Assembly: GCA_017461825.1 (NCBI GenBank) | Contig: JAFTXB010000230.1 | Span: 1-5,219, forward strand | Length of the DNA stretch: 5,219 nt | Direction: 5' to 3' | Source: Clostridia bacterium | GTDB taxonomy: Bacteria; Bacillota; Clostridia; Oscillospirales; CAG-272 | In this document: in pieces, positions 1-5,089 of the stretch | Numbering within the stretch: the first letter of the stretch is position 1 | How the letters are laid out: each line of letters starts with the position of its first letter | The notes under the pieces: model-generated | The model's database searches: none | What the model was told of the DNA's origin: nothing | The model's input: only the letters and a program-made list of their open reading frames with translations | Made by a program: the position numbers and the translations under genes

Positions 1-40
1 GACCCCTTTTTGAAAAAGGGGTCTCCCCCGCGAAAAAAAA
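1..40. repeat. Partial palindromic repeat (copy 1, cut by window edge)
   Basis: Bases 1-23 form a perfect palindrome: GACCCCTTTTT, a central G, then AAAAAGGGGTC. CTCCCCC follows, and its GGGGGAG partner would lie just before base 1, so the copy is truncated by the window. The arm matches the copy after rlmN (1175-1214) in its AGACCCCTTTT core. On the + strand an A-rich rather than T-rich stretch follows the stem, so it is not a textbook intrinsic terminator for an upstream + strand gene. It belongs to the family also seen at 1175-1260, 2121-2180 and 5090-5135. Confidence 0.7.
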
Positions 41-86
41 ACCAAAATTTCACACGAAAATAATTTGAAAAACAGCGCATACTGTG

Positions 87-93
87 AAAGGAG
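87..93 (+). promoter_or_regulatory. RBS of rlmN
   Basis: AAAGGAG is 8 bases upstream of ATG 102. It decides the start in favour of 102 over the in-frame GTG at 84. Confidence 0.85.
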
Positions 94-101
94 ACAATGC
101 T

Positions 102-1166
102 ATGGAAACCGAATGCAAGCAGGAACTGCTTTCGCTATCCCTCTCGGAGCTGGAGGAATGGATGGTGGCGGCGGGGGAACCGAAATACCGCGCCAAGCAG
201 CTTTTTCCGCAACTGCACAGGGGTCTTTCGCCCGATGAAATGACCAATCTTGGCAAGCGGCTGCAAGAGAAGCTACGGGAAGCCTTTGTGTGGCATCTGC
301 CCGTAGTGGAGCAGCGGCTGGTCTCCGCTCTTGACGGTACTGTCAAATATCTCTTCTCGCTTTCCGACGGCAACTGTGTGGAAAGCGTTGTAATGAAATA
401 CGATCACGGCAACACCGTTTGCATTTCGTCGCAAGTGGGATGCCGCATGGGGTGCAGGTTTTGCGCCTCGACGATTGGCGGCAAGGTGCGCGATCTCACT
501 CCTGCCGAGCTTTTGGGGCAAGTGATTGCCGCGCAAAAGGATCTTGGCGAGCGCATTTCCAACATTGTGATGATGGGGATCGGCGAGCCATTGGACAACT
601 ACGACAACGTGCTGAAATTTTTGCATCTTGTCAACGACGAGAACGGCATCTGCATTGGATACCGTCACATCTCGCTGTCCACCTGCGGACTTGTGGACAA
701 GATCGAGCGTCTGATGGGTGAAGATCTGCCCATTACGCTGTCGATCTCACTCCACGCGCCCGATGACGAAACACGCTCCGCGATCATGCCCGTCAACAAC
801 CGCTGGGGTGTGGACGCGCTCCTTGACGCTTGCCGCGCCTATTTTGCGCGGACGGGGCGTAGGATCTCCTTTGAATACACGCTGATTGCGGGAAAGAACG
901 ACTCCCCCGAAAATGCGCAAAAGCTGGCTCGTGTGCTCAACGCAAAGCTCCGCTCACGCACCGAGACCATGCCCATCCACGTCAATCTCATTCCCGTCAA
1001 CGAGGTCAGCGAAACGGGCTTTAAGCATTCCTCAAAAGCCGCCGTCGCTGCCTTTGCAAAGATCCTTGAATCCAAAGGCATCCGCGCCACCGTCCGCCGT
1101 AAGCTCGGCTCCGACATCAACGCCTCCTGCGGTCAGCTCCGCCGCGCCGCGATGAAGGATGGTTGA
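102..1166 (+). CDS. rlmN: Dual-specificity 23S rRNA A2503 / tRNA A37 C2-methyltransferase RlmN
   Basis: Radical-SAM enzyme of 354 residues, normal length for RlmN. In known members it methylates C2 of A2503 in 23S rRNA, and in some species A37 of certain tRNAs, in the cytoplasm. The radical-SAM cluster motif CRMGCRFC places Cys at 114, 118 and 121. The Cys of TVCISSQ (residue 107) and the Cys of NASCGQL (residue 343) match the two mechanistic cysteines of E. coli RlmN (C118 and C355). GIGEP, the SAM-binding glycine motif, is near 159-163, and the C-terminal RRKLGSDI motif is present. The N-terminal ~90 residues are the usual accessory HhH-like domain. I chose ATG 102 because AAAGGAG at 87-93 sits 8 bases before it; a GTG at 84 is in frame but would place that site inside the gene. 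The gene stands alone between two palindromic repeats, with no convincing promoter visible in the 60 bases upstream. Confidence 0.96.
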   Translation: METECKQELLSLSLSELEEWMVAAGEPKYRAKQLFPQLHRGLSPDEMTNLGKRLQEKLREAFVWHLPVVEQRLVSALDGTVKYLFSLSDGNCVESVVMKYDHGNTVCISSQVGCRMGCRFCASTIGGKVRDLTPAELLGQVIAAQKDLGERISNIVMMGIGEPLDNYDNVLKFLHLVNDENGICIGYRHISLSTCGLVDKIERLMGEDLPITLSISLHAPDDETRSAIMPVNNRWGVDALLDACRAYFARTGRRISFEYTLIAGKNDSPENAQKLARVLNAKLRSRTETMPIHVNLIPVNEVSETGFKHSSKAAVAAFAKILESKGIRATVRRKLGSDINASCGQLRRAAMKDG

Positions 1167-1174
1167 GTTTTTTC

Positions 1175-1260
1175 GTGGGGGAGACCCCTTTTAGGGAAAA
1201 GGGGTCTCCCCCACACCCCCTCTACCAAAACCTTTTACGAAAAAGGGGTTTGGCGGGGTT
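1175..1260. repeat. Palindromic repeat, copy 2, with a second hairpin
   Basis: The copy starts 8 bases after the rlmN stop. The core is a perfect 18-bp stem, 1175-1192 with 1197-1214 (GTGGGGGAGACCCCTTTT and its complement), closed by the tetraloop AGGG. A CACCCCC spacer follows, then a weaker hairpin: CCAAAACCTTTT around 1225-1236 with GGGGTTTGG around 1245-1253, containing one mismatch and a G-T wobble. Its T-tract is imperfect (GGGGTTTTA near 1256-1262), so it may act as a terminator for rlmN, but the same architecture elsewhere suggests a dispersed repeat family. Confidence 0.8.
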
Positions 1261-1319
1261 TTAAGCAATATGCGTGGGAGTTTTATTTTGCGGTAAGCCG
1301 ATATGGTTTGGGGGCTTTT

Positions 1320-1354
1320 CTTACCTTTTCACTTTTCACTCTTACCTCTTACAT
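1320..1354 (+). repeat. Imperfect heptamer tandem repeat (pyrimidine tract)
   Basis: Five consecutive 7-base units read CTTACCT, TTTCACT, TTTCACT, CTTACCT, CTTACAT. They are almost purely pyrimidine with an A at a near-constant place. The tract ends about 10 bases before the RBS of the PASTA gene, so it lies in its promoter or leader. No clear promoter is visible between 1261 and 1376. Confidence 0.6.
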
Positions 1355-1376
1355 ATTCTCGTAGGGGGGTGCGTTT

Positions 1377-2174
1377 ATGGAAAATATGCGGAAAAGGCTT
1401 CGGTTTTGGCGGTGGACGGCGCTTTTGTCGGTTCTGCTTACTCTATCGGTTGGCTGGATCGTTTTTGATGATCTCTTCTCGCCGTTTGGTGAAATATCGG
1501 TATCTGTTGAAATTCCCGATCTCTGCGGTCTTGTCACCGAAGAAGCTGTCTACCCCGACTGGGCGGATGTGGAGCTTGAATACCGCTATGATGCCGACAC
1601 GCCCTCGGGGGTGATCCTCTCGCAATCGCCTCGCGCGGGAACCTTTCGCAAGCTGAGTTCTCAAAGTCCTCGGCTCACGCTCTCTCTTGTGGTAAGCCTC
1701 GGCGAAGAAACCGTGACGCTGCCCGAGCTTTCGGGCTTTGACGCGCGGGAATCCTCGGCGCGTCTGCGCGAAATGGGGTTGCTCGTGGAAACGGTAACGG
1801 CAACGGGGGCATACCCCGCCGGCACCGTGTACGCAATGGAGCCTCGCGCCGGGACGGTGGTTCCCGTTGGCACAAAGGTCATCCTCTCGGTCAGCGCGGG
1901 GCCCGAACAAAAAAGCGTGAAAGTTCCCGATCTCATCGGGCTCTCACGCAGTGATGCGCTTGTAAAGCTCTGGACGGCAGAGCTGATGGCAGGGGACGTG
2001 ATTGAAGAAGCCTCCTCGCTCCCGCCCGGCACCGTCATCCGCCAAAGCCACCAGCCCGCCACCCTCGTCCCCGCAGGCACAAAGATCACCCTCTTTGTCA
2101 GCCGTGAGATAGGGGATGCGGCAGGGGGAGCTTTTTTCAAAAAGCTCCCCCTGCACCCCCGCAAAAACTTCTGA
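1377..2174 (+). CDS. Membrane-anchored protein with three extracellular PASTA domains, no kinase domain
   Basis: This 265-residue protein has a short positively charged N-terminus (RKRLRFWRW), one transmembrane helix at about 14-30, then three PASTA-like repeats at about 43-108, 112-174 and 181-243. Each opens with a (V/L)PDL or LPELSG-type motif and ends in a VSLG, VSAG or VSRE strand; repeats 2 and 3 carry the typical PxGT and VPxGTKxxL signature. PASTA domains bind muropeptides or peptidoglycan in PrkC/PknB kinases and some PBPs, so the protein should face the cell wall. There is no room for a kinase or transpeptidase domain. In many Firmicutes prpC and prkC lie between rlmN and rsgA, so this may be a kinase-less derivative of PrkC (inference). 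The RBS is probably AGGGGGG at 1363-1369, 7 bases before ATG 1377; ATG 1386 is an alternative. The last ~20 residues, after the third PASTA, are encoded by a palindromic repeat and look like an acquired tail. Confidence 0.88.
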   Translation: MENMRKRLRFWRWTALLSVLLTLSVGWIVFDDLFSPFGEISVSVEIPDLCGLVTEEAVYPDWADVELEYRYDADTPSGVILSQSPRAGTFRKLSSQSPRLTLSLVVSLGEETVTLPELSGFDARESSARLREMGLLVETVTATGAYPAGTVYAMEPRAGTVVPVGTKVILSVSAGPEQKSVKVPDLIGLSRSDALVKLWTAELMAGDVIEEASSLPPGTVIRQSHQPATLVPAGTKITLFVSREIGDAAGGAFFKKLPLHPRKNF

Positions 2175-2180
2175 AAAAAA
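2121..2180. repeat. Palindromic repeat, copy 3, inside the 3' end of the PASTA gene
   Basis: A perfect 16-bp stem pairs 2121-2136 with 2139-2154 (GCAGGGGGAGCTTTTT and its complement) around a two-base centre. It is followed by ACCCCCGCAAAAACTTCTGAAAA. The order of palindrome, (C)ACNCCCCC spacer, CAAAACTTTT-like segment and A-run matches copy 2 and the reverse strand of the copy at 5090-5135. No T-run follows the stem on either strand, so a classical terminator is unlikely. The PASTA stop codon (2172-2174) lies within the repeat. Confidence 0.75.
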
Positions 2181-2226
2181 GGTGATTGGCATATTGGGGT
2201 GTTTGTGCGCCGTTCCTTACATGATT

Positions 2227-3024
2227 TTAAATCTCAAACTCGTCTCCGTCGTTTGCAAGGGTGACGGGGAACGGGAATTTCTCGCGGTTCTCCTCAAACC
2301 ATTTGATGCGGCTGCCGTCGGGATCGAAGATATGGTTAAAGATCAGTCGGTCGGTCTTGCACGCCTCCAAAATCGGCATCGCCGCCTCGGGTTGATAGTG
2401 CGTATACTCGCACACGATCGCGTCAAAATGCTCGCTCAATGCGACCTTTGGAAAGTCTCTGAAGGTATGGTGCAAATCTCCCGTAAACAGCACGCGTTTG
2501 CCCTCCGCGCAGATGTCATACGCATATGATCCCGCCGGCTCGTGCTCGGTGCGGATCGCCCTGACACGGATATTCTCATCCTCGTAGTGATCGCACTCCT
2601 CGAGGCTTTGCAGGGTCACTGTCTTTGACCAGAACGGATGCTCGGGATCGTCAAAATCCACCTCCGAATGAAGCGCCTTCATCCAAACGAGAAGCGCGTC
2701 TCTGCCTGCGCTCTCGGGGATAGTAACGGTAACGGGCGGCATGATTTCGGGTGCGTTTTCTCTTTTTTGAATATATCTTATCGCACTTTTTCCCGAAAGA
2801 TTTCCGACCAAAAACGGCAATGTGCCTGCGTGGTCGGTGTGCATATGTGTAATAAAAATGCCTCGGATGCTATCATATTTTAAGCCATTTGTGGTAAACA
2901 GATAGTCGGTCGGCGCGCCGAGATCAATGATGTAGCGCACGCCCCTCGTCTCCAAAATGCCGGACGAGCAATACCGTCCCTTTTCCGATACGCCGTGGCT
3001 TGTACCGAGTGTAACGATCTTCAT
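2227..3024 (-). CDS. Metallo-beta-lactamase-fold hydrolase (RNase Z-like metal site)
   Basis: A 265-residue cytoplasmic protein with no signal peptide or membrane helix. The MBL metal-binding set is complete: HMHTDH at 60-65 (H60, H62, D64, H65), H161 in RTEHEP, D183 in FTGDLHH, and H231 in FNHI. The start, KIVTLGTSHG, is the usual first beta strand and loop of the fold. The order of ligands resembles the RNase Z/phosphodiesterase-like branch, with D183 bridging two metals (probably zinc). The substrate cannot be read from sequence; the RNase Z exosite arm was not recognised, so a tRNA 3' nuclease role is not supported. The start ATG (complement of 3022-3024) has an excellent AAAGGAGG site 8 bases upstream and a consensus promoter beyond it. 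The gene is convergent with the PASTA gene (52-base gap) and divergent from rsgA. It is not part of the classic rlmN-prpC-prkC-rsgA order, which suggests local insertion. Confidence 0.9.
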   Translation of the reverse strand: MKIVTLGTSHGVSEKGRYCSSGILETRGVRYIIDLGAPTDYLFTTNGLKYDSIRGIFITHMHTDHAGTLPFLVGNLSGKSAIRYIQKRENAPEIMPPVTVTIPESAGRDALLVWMKALHSEVDFDDPEHPFWSKTVTLQSLEECDHYEDENIRVRAIRTEHEPAGSYAYDICAEGKRVLFTGDLHHTFRDFPKVALSEHFDAIVCEYTHYQPEAAMPILEACKTDRLIFNHIFDPDGSRIKWFEENREKFPFPVTLANDGDEFEI

Positions 3025-3032
3025 AGGTCGAT

Positions 3033-3040
3033 CCTCCTTT
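3033..3040 (-). promoter_or_regulatory. RBS of the MBL hydrolase gene
   Basis: On the minus strand AAAGGAGG lies 8 bases before the ATG, a near-complete complement to the 16S rRNA 3' end. Confidence 0.85.
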
Positions 3041-3056
3041 AATTAATTCATTTCTA

Positions 3057-3085
3057 ATTATAAACTCTTTATCCGTGTTTGTCAA
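3057..3085 (-). promoter_or_regulatory. Consensus sigma-A promoter of the MBL hydrolase gene
   Basis: On the minus strand TTGACA (3085-3080) and TATAAT (3062-3057) are separated by exactly 17 bases, a perfect match to the housekeeping consensus. Transcription would begin near 3050 and give a leader of about 25 bases that contains AAAGGAGG. A short palindrome, GTGTT-N4-AACAC at 3075-3088, covers the -35 box and could be an operator (speculative). Confidence 0.85.
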
Positions 3086-3117
3086 CACTTTTTCCTCAGT
3101 TTTTATTTTCTCTTATG

Positions 3118-3123
3118 AAAGGA
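3118..3123 (+). promoter_or_regulatory. RBS that fixes the rsgA start
   Basis: AAAGGA is 6 bases upstream of ATG 3130. The upstream in-frame ATG at 3115 overlaps this site and lacks its own good RBS. I saw no convincing + strand promoter in 3041-3117. Confidence 0.75.
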
Positions 3124-3129
3124 TTTTTT

Positions 3130-4131
3130 ATGACCTATCAAGGATTTGGACGTGTTACAAAAGGCGTGGGCGGACTTTTTACGGTTCGCGTATTTGACGG
3201 GGATTCGCGCTTGCATGCCGAGCCGTATATTCCCGCGCCGCTTGACGGCAAAACGGTGGTTGCGCGCGGCAGAGGGAATCTCCACCGCAAGGGGGCGCTG
3301 CTTGTGGGGGATCTTGTTGCGATCTCCTATGACGACGGCTCGTTTTCGTATTCTGACGGTACTTTGCTACCTGCTCCCGACGGTGCGGGGATCTCGATTG
3401 ACCGTGTTTGCGACCGCTCCTGCGCGCTGATCCGTCCGCCGATGGCAAACCTTGACGTTTTGTTTGTTACGCTTGCCGCCGCCTCGCCCGACCCTGTGCT
3501 TGAAACGGTGGACAAGCTGATATCAATTGCCGAATTCAACCGCATTGAGCCTGTGATCGTGATGACAAAAAGCGATCTTGCGCCCGACTGTGCCAAAGAG
3601 CTGGAGCTGCTCTACCGCCGCGCGGGCTTTTGCGCCTTCCGCACGGGCATTGATCCGACTGTGGGAGAACAAGAGCTGAAAGCTTACATCGACACCCGTC
3701 TTGACGGCAAGATCGCGGCGTTTTCGGGTGCCTCGGGGGTTGGAAAATCCACTCTGCTCAACCGCCTTTTCCCTGCTCTGCACCTTGAAACAGGGGACAT
3801 CAGCCACCGCATTGAGCGCGGAAAAAACACCACCCGCCACGTAGAGCTCTATCCGCTCTCGGCATCTCCCGACTGCGGTTTTCTTGCTGACACCCCGGGC
3901 TTTACGATGTTGGACTTTGAGCGCTTTGATTTTTTTGAAAAGGAAGATCTGCCTCTGACCTTTCGCGAATTTATTCCCCTCATTGGCTCCTGCCGTTACA
4001 CCAAATGCACGCACACAAAAGAGCAAGGCTGTGCGATTGTAGAGGCTGTGAAAAGCGGTGCCATTGCACCGTCGCGCCATCAAAGCTTTGTCTCGCTGTT
4101 TGAGGTGTTGAAGAAAAAAACGAAATGGTGA
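3130..4131 (+). CDS. rsgA: Ribosome small-subunit-dependent GTPase RsgA
   Basis: Circularly permuted GTPase that checks late 30S subunit maturation and releases on GTP hydrolysis. The product is 333 residues, somewhat longer than the ~300 of Bacillus RsgA. An N-terminal OB-fold (GRVTKGVGGLF, then RGRGNLHRKG and VGDLV) covers about 1-90. The G motifs occur in permuted order: G4 as TKSD (146-149), G1 GASGVGKST (200-208), switch I/G2 ERGKNTTRH (about 229-237) and G3 DTPG (254-257). The C-terminal zinc site has Cys 288, Cys 293, His 295 and Cys 301, the same spacing as E. coli RsgA. In switch I, Asn 233 occupies the place of the expected HTT histidine (codon 3826-3828, AAC). ATG 3130 is chosen because AAAGGA at 3118-3123 lies 6 bases before it; ATG 3115 and TTG 3079 are in frame but less well placed. 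Two terminators follow. Confidence 0.95.
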   Translation: MTYQGFGRVTKGVGGLFTVRVFDGDSRLHAEPYIPAPLDGKTVVARGRGNLHRKGALLVGDLVAISYDDGSFSYSDGTLLPAPDGAGISIDRVCDRSCALIRPPMANLDVLFVTLAAASPDPVLETVDKLISIAEFNRIEPVIVMTKSDLAPDCAKELELLYRRAGFCAFRTGIDPTVGEQELKAYIDTRLDGKIAAFSGASGVGKSTLLNRLFPALHLETGDISHRIERGKNTTRHVELYPLSASPDCGFLADTPGFTMLDFERFDFFEKEDLPLTFREFIPLIGSCRYTKCTHTKEQGCAIVEAVKSGAIAPSRHQSFVSLFEVLKKKTKW

Positions 4132-4140
4132 CTATAAAAC

Positions 4141-4179
4141 AAAAGCACAGAACCGAATTTTCGAATTCTGTGCTTTTTT
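4141..4179 (+). terminator. Intrinsic terminator of rsgA
   Basis: A 12-bp stem pairs AAAAGCACAGAA (4141-4152) with TTCTGTGCTTTT (4166-4177). The 13-base loop may itself form a CGA/TCG mini-stem, and a T-run to 4179 follows. It starts 9 bases after the rsgA stop. The A-run on the 5' side means it could also stop transcription from the other direction. Confidence 0.9.
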
Positions 4180-4186
4180 GTCTTTG

Positions 4187-4214
4187 AAAAGAACTGTTTT
4201 TTCGGTTCTTTTTT
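4187..4214 (+). terminator. Second, tandem terminator after rsgA
   Basis: The stem AAAAGAACTG (4187-4196) pairs with CGGTTCTTTT (4203-4212) with one T-G wobble. The loop is six T's and a T-run follows to 4214. It lies 7 bases after the first terminator, so the downstream gene is well insulated from rsgA. Confidence 0.8.
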
Positions 4215-4265
4215 ATTTTAACAAAACACAAACATTTTACAAAAAAATCAAAAACAATGACGCGA

Positions 4266-4271
4266 TATAAT
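4266..4271 (+). promoter_or_regulatory. Probable -10 box for the small membrane protein gene
   Basis: A perfect TATAAT lies in an AT-rich stretch (4211-4292) just after the tandem terminators. No good -35 box is present at 16-18 bases; the nearest TTTACA (4236-4241) is 24 bases away. Without the foldback element the start site (~4278) would be only about 30-40 bases from the ATG, a normal leader length, which supports this as the original promoter. Confidence 0.45.
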
Positions 4272-4292
4272 ATACCCGTAAACAATCAACAA

Positions 4293-4473
4293 TTAAGGCA
4301 ACACCGCACAATTCTGATAGAGCTTATACGCCGTCAGATTTTTCGTCAAACAAACCAAATCGAAGCAGGCAATAGTTGACCTATTGCCAATGAGATTTGT
4401 GCAGTGTGACGGAAAAGATGCAAGTAGTTGCGTGATCAAGGCGTTAGCCGCGAATTGTGCGGTATTGCCTTAA
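4293..4473. mobile_element. MITE-like foldback element, 181 bp, with 22-bp terminal inverted repeats
   Basis: The ends are inverted repeats: 4293-4314 (TTAAGGCAACACCGCACAAT...) and 4452-4473, identical at 21 of 22 positions (C at 4302 against the complement of A at 4464). Both ends carry TTAA, either the tips of the repeats or a 4-bp target duplication. The interior encodes no protein. It is itself largely foldback: 4343-4361 is about 13/19 complementary to 4394-4412, and the apex is a perfect 8-bp hairpin (GGCAATAG 4368-4375 with CTATTGCC 4381-4388) almost exactly at the element's centre. Such an element is normally mobilised in trans by a transposase with matching ends. The transposase family cannot be assigned from this window. 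Confidence 0.8.
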
Positions 4474-4477
4474 GAAA

Positions 4478-4481
4478 GAGG
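4478..4481 (+). promoter_or_regulatory. RBS of the small membrane protein gene
   Basis: GAGG, within AAAGAGGT, is 9 bases before ATG 4491. It begins only 4 bases after the foldback element ends, so the element inserted immediately next to the RBS without breaking it. Confidence 0.7.
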
Positions 4482-4490
4482 TAAATAAAA

Positions 4491-4859
4491 ATGAACAAAA
4501 ACGACCAACAGTTTATGGCACAAAAGATCCGCACACAATACATGGAAAAAGAATCCACCGAGCTGGATGCGTTGCGCGAGCTTGACGCTCAAGCAAAACG
4601 CCCCGCCAGCATTTTTGCTTATGCGTTTGGATGCATCAGCGCAATTGTGATGGGCAGCGGCATGAGCCTTGTAATGACCGAAATCGGTGCAACGCTTGGA
4701 ATTGCCTCCGCAATGCCGATCGGTGTTGTCATTGGTGTTGTGGGGCTTGGAATGGCGCTGATCAACTACCCTATCTACAAAAGCATTTTGAATGCCCGTA
4801 AAAAGAAATTTGCGCCCAAAATCATTGACCTTAGCGAAAAAATTTTGAAAAACGGCTGA
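4491..4859 (+). CDS. Small membrane protein with two transmembrane helices, unknown function
   Basis: A 122-residue protein. Residues 1-36 are polar and charged, probably helical (QKIRTQYMEKESTELDALRELDAQ). Two hydrophobic helices follow, at about 40-63 (IFAYAFGCISAIVMGSGMSL) and 70-92 (GIASAMPIGVVIGVVGLGMAL), with a very short turn. A basic tail follows (NARKKKFAPKIIDLSEKILKNG). The glycine-rich GxGMS and GVVIGVVGLG stretches suggest tight helix packing. Both ends should be cytoplasmic by the positive-inside rule. I think similar short two-helix proteins occur widely in Firmicutes, but I know of no demonstrated role and assign none. Codon use resembles the neighbours and an RBS is present, so it is a real gene. 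It has no operon partner: rsgA terminators lie upstream and a convergent gene downstream. Its leader carries the foldback element. Confidence 0.85.
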   Translation: MNKNDQQFMAQKIRTQYMEKESTELDALRELDAQAKRPASIFAYAFGCISAIVMGSGMSLVMTEIGATLGIASAMPIGVVIGVVGLGMALINYPIYKSILNARKKKFAPKIIDLSEKILKNG

Positions 4860-4898
4860 TTTGGTTTTTTTCGGTATCTCGCAGGATGTTACTCGGAA

Positions 4899-4930
4899 TA
4901 GGGAAAAGGCGACGAGCGCCGCGTTCCCTA
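4899..4930. repeat. Two-part hairpin in the intergenic region
   Basis: The outer stem pairs TAGGGAA (4899-4905) with TTCCCTA (4924-4930). The inner stem pairs GGCG (4908-4911) with CGCC (4917-4920). No T-run follows, so it is not an obvious terminator. It forms the left end of a GC-rich noncoding block that continues to about 5060. Confidence 0.5.
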
Positions 4931-4948
4931 CAGAGGTTGTACGTTTGC

Positions 4949-5049
4949 TGTTTGTGCAACGGTAGGCGTTCGTTTGTAGGGGACGGGCTTGCTCGTCCCG
5001 TTTTCGGGCTTACCGTTTGTGCAGCGGTGGGCGGTTGTTTCGGGACGAG
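4949..5049. repeat. 27-bp direct repeat and GGGACG hairpins
   Basis: 4949-4975 and 5014-5040 (core GTTTGTGCARCGGTRGGCG) are identical at 22 of 27 positions, 65 bases apart. Between them GGGACGGGC (4980-4988) pairs with GCTCGTCCC (4991-4999). CTCGTCCCG (4992-5000) could instead pair perfectly with CGGGACGAG (5041-5049), enclosing the second direct repeat. The stretch 4860-5145 otherwise holds no credible gene; short reading frames there lack RBSs and look like low-complexity by-products. Confidence 0.55.
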
Positions 5050-5089
5050 GCAGAGACATTCCCGCTCCCGCCAAACATCCCCTTGACTT

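Noticed and set aside
84..101. GTG start at 84 for rlmN, adding six residues
   Set aside because: The AAAGGAG site at 87-93 would then be inside the gene; ATG 102 is ideally spaced from it.
1274..1614. Open + frames before and over the start of the PASTA gene
   Set aside because: They use the heptamer tract and the out-of-frame PASTA start, have no RBS and show no remnant of a kinase domain.
2116..2529. Open + strand frame of 137 codons across the PASTA/MBL junction
   Set aside because: It runs through the palindromic repeat and then antisense to the well-supported MBL gene, and shows no recognisable domain.
3079..3129. TTG 3079 or ATG 3115 as rsgA start
   Set aside because: Neither has its own good RBS, and the extension is hydrophobic and unlike the RsgA N-terminus; AAAGGA points to ATG 3130.
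3523..4083. Long open minus-strand frame (186 codons)
   Set aside because: It lies wholly antisense to rsgA, whose motifs are unmistakable; codon bias of the sense gene explains it.
4293..4473. Riboswitch or structured leader RNA instead of a mobile element
   Set aside because: The 22-bp terminal inverted repeats with TTAA tips and lack of any recognised aptamer core fit a MITE better; kept only as a way to refute the finding.
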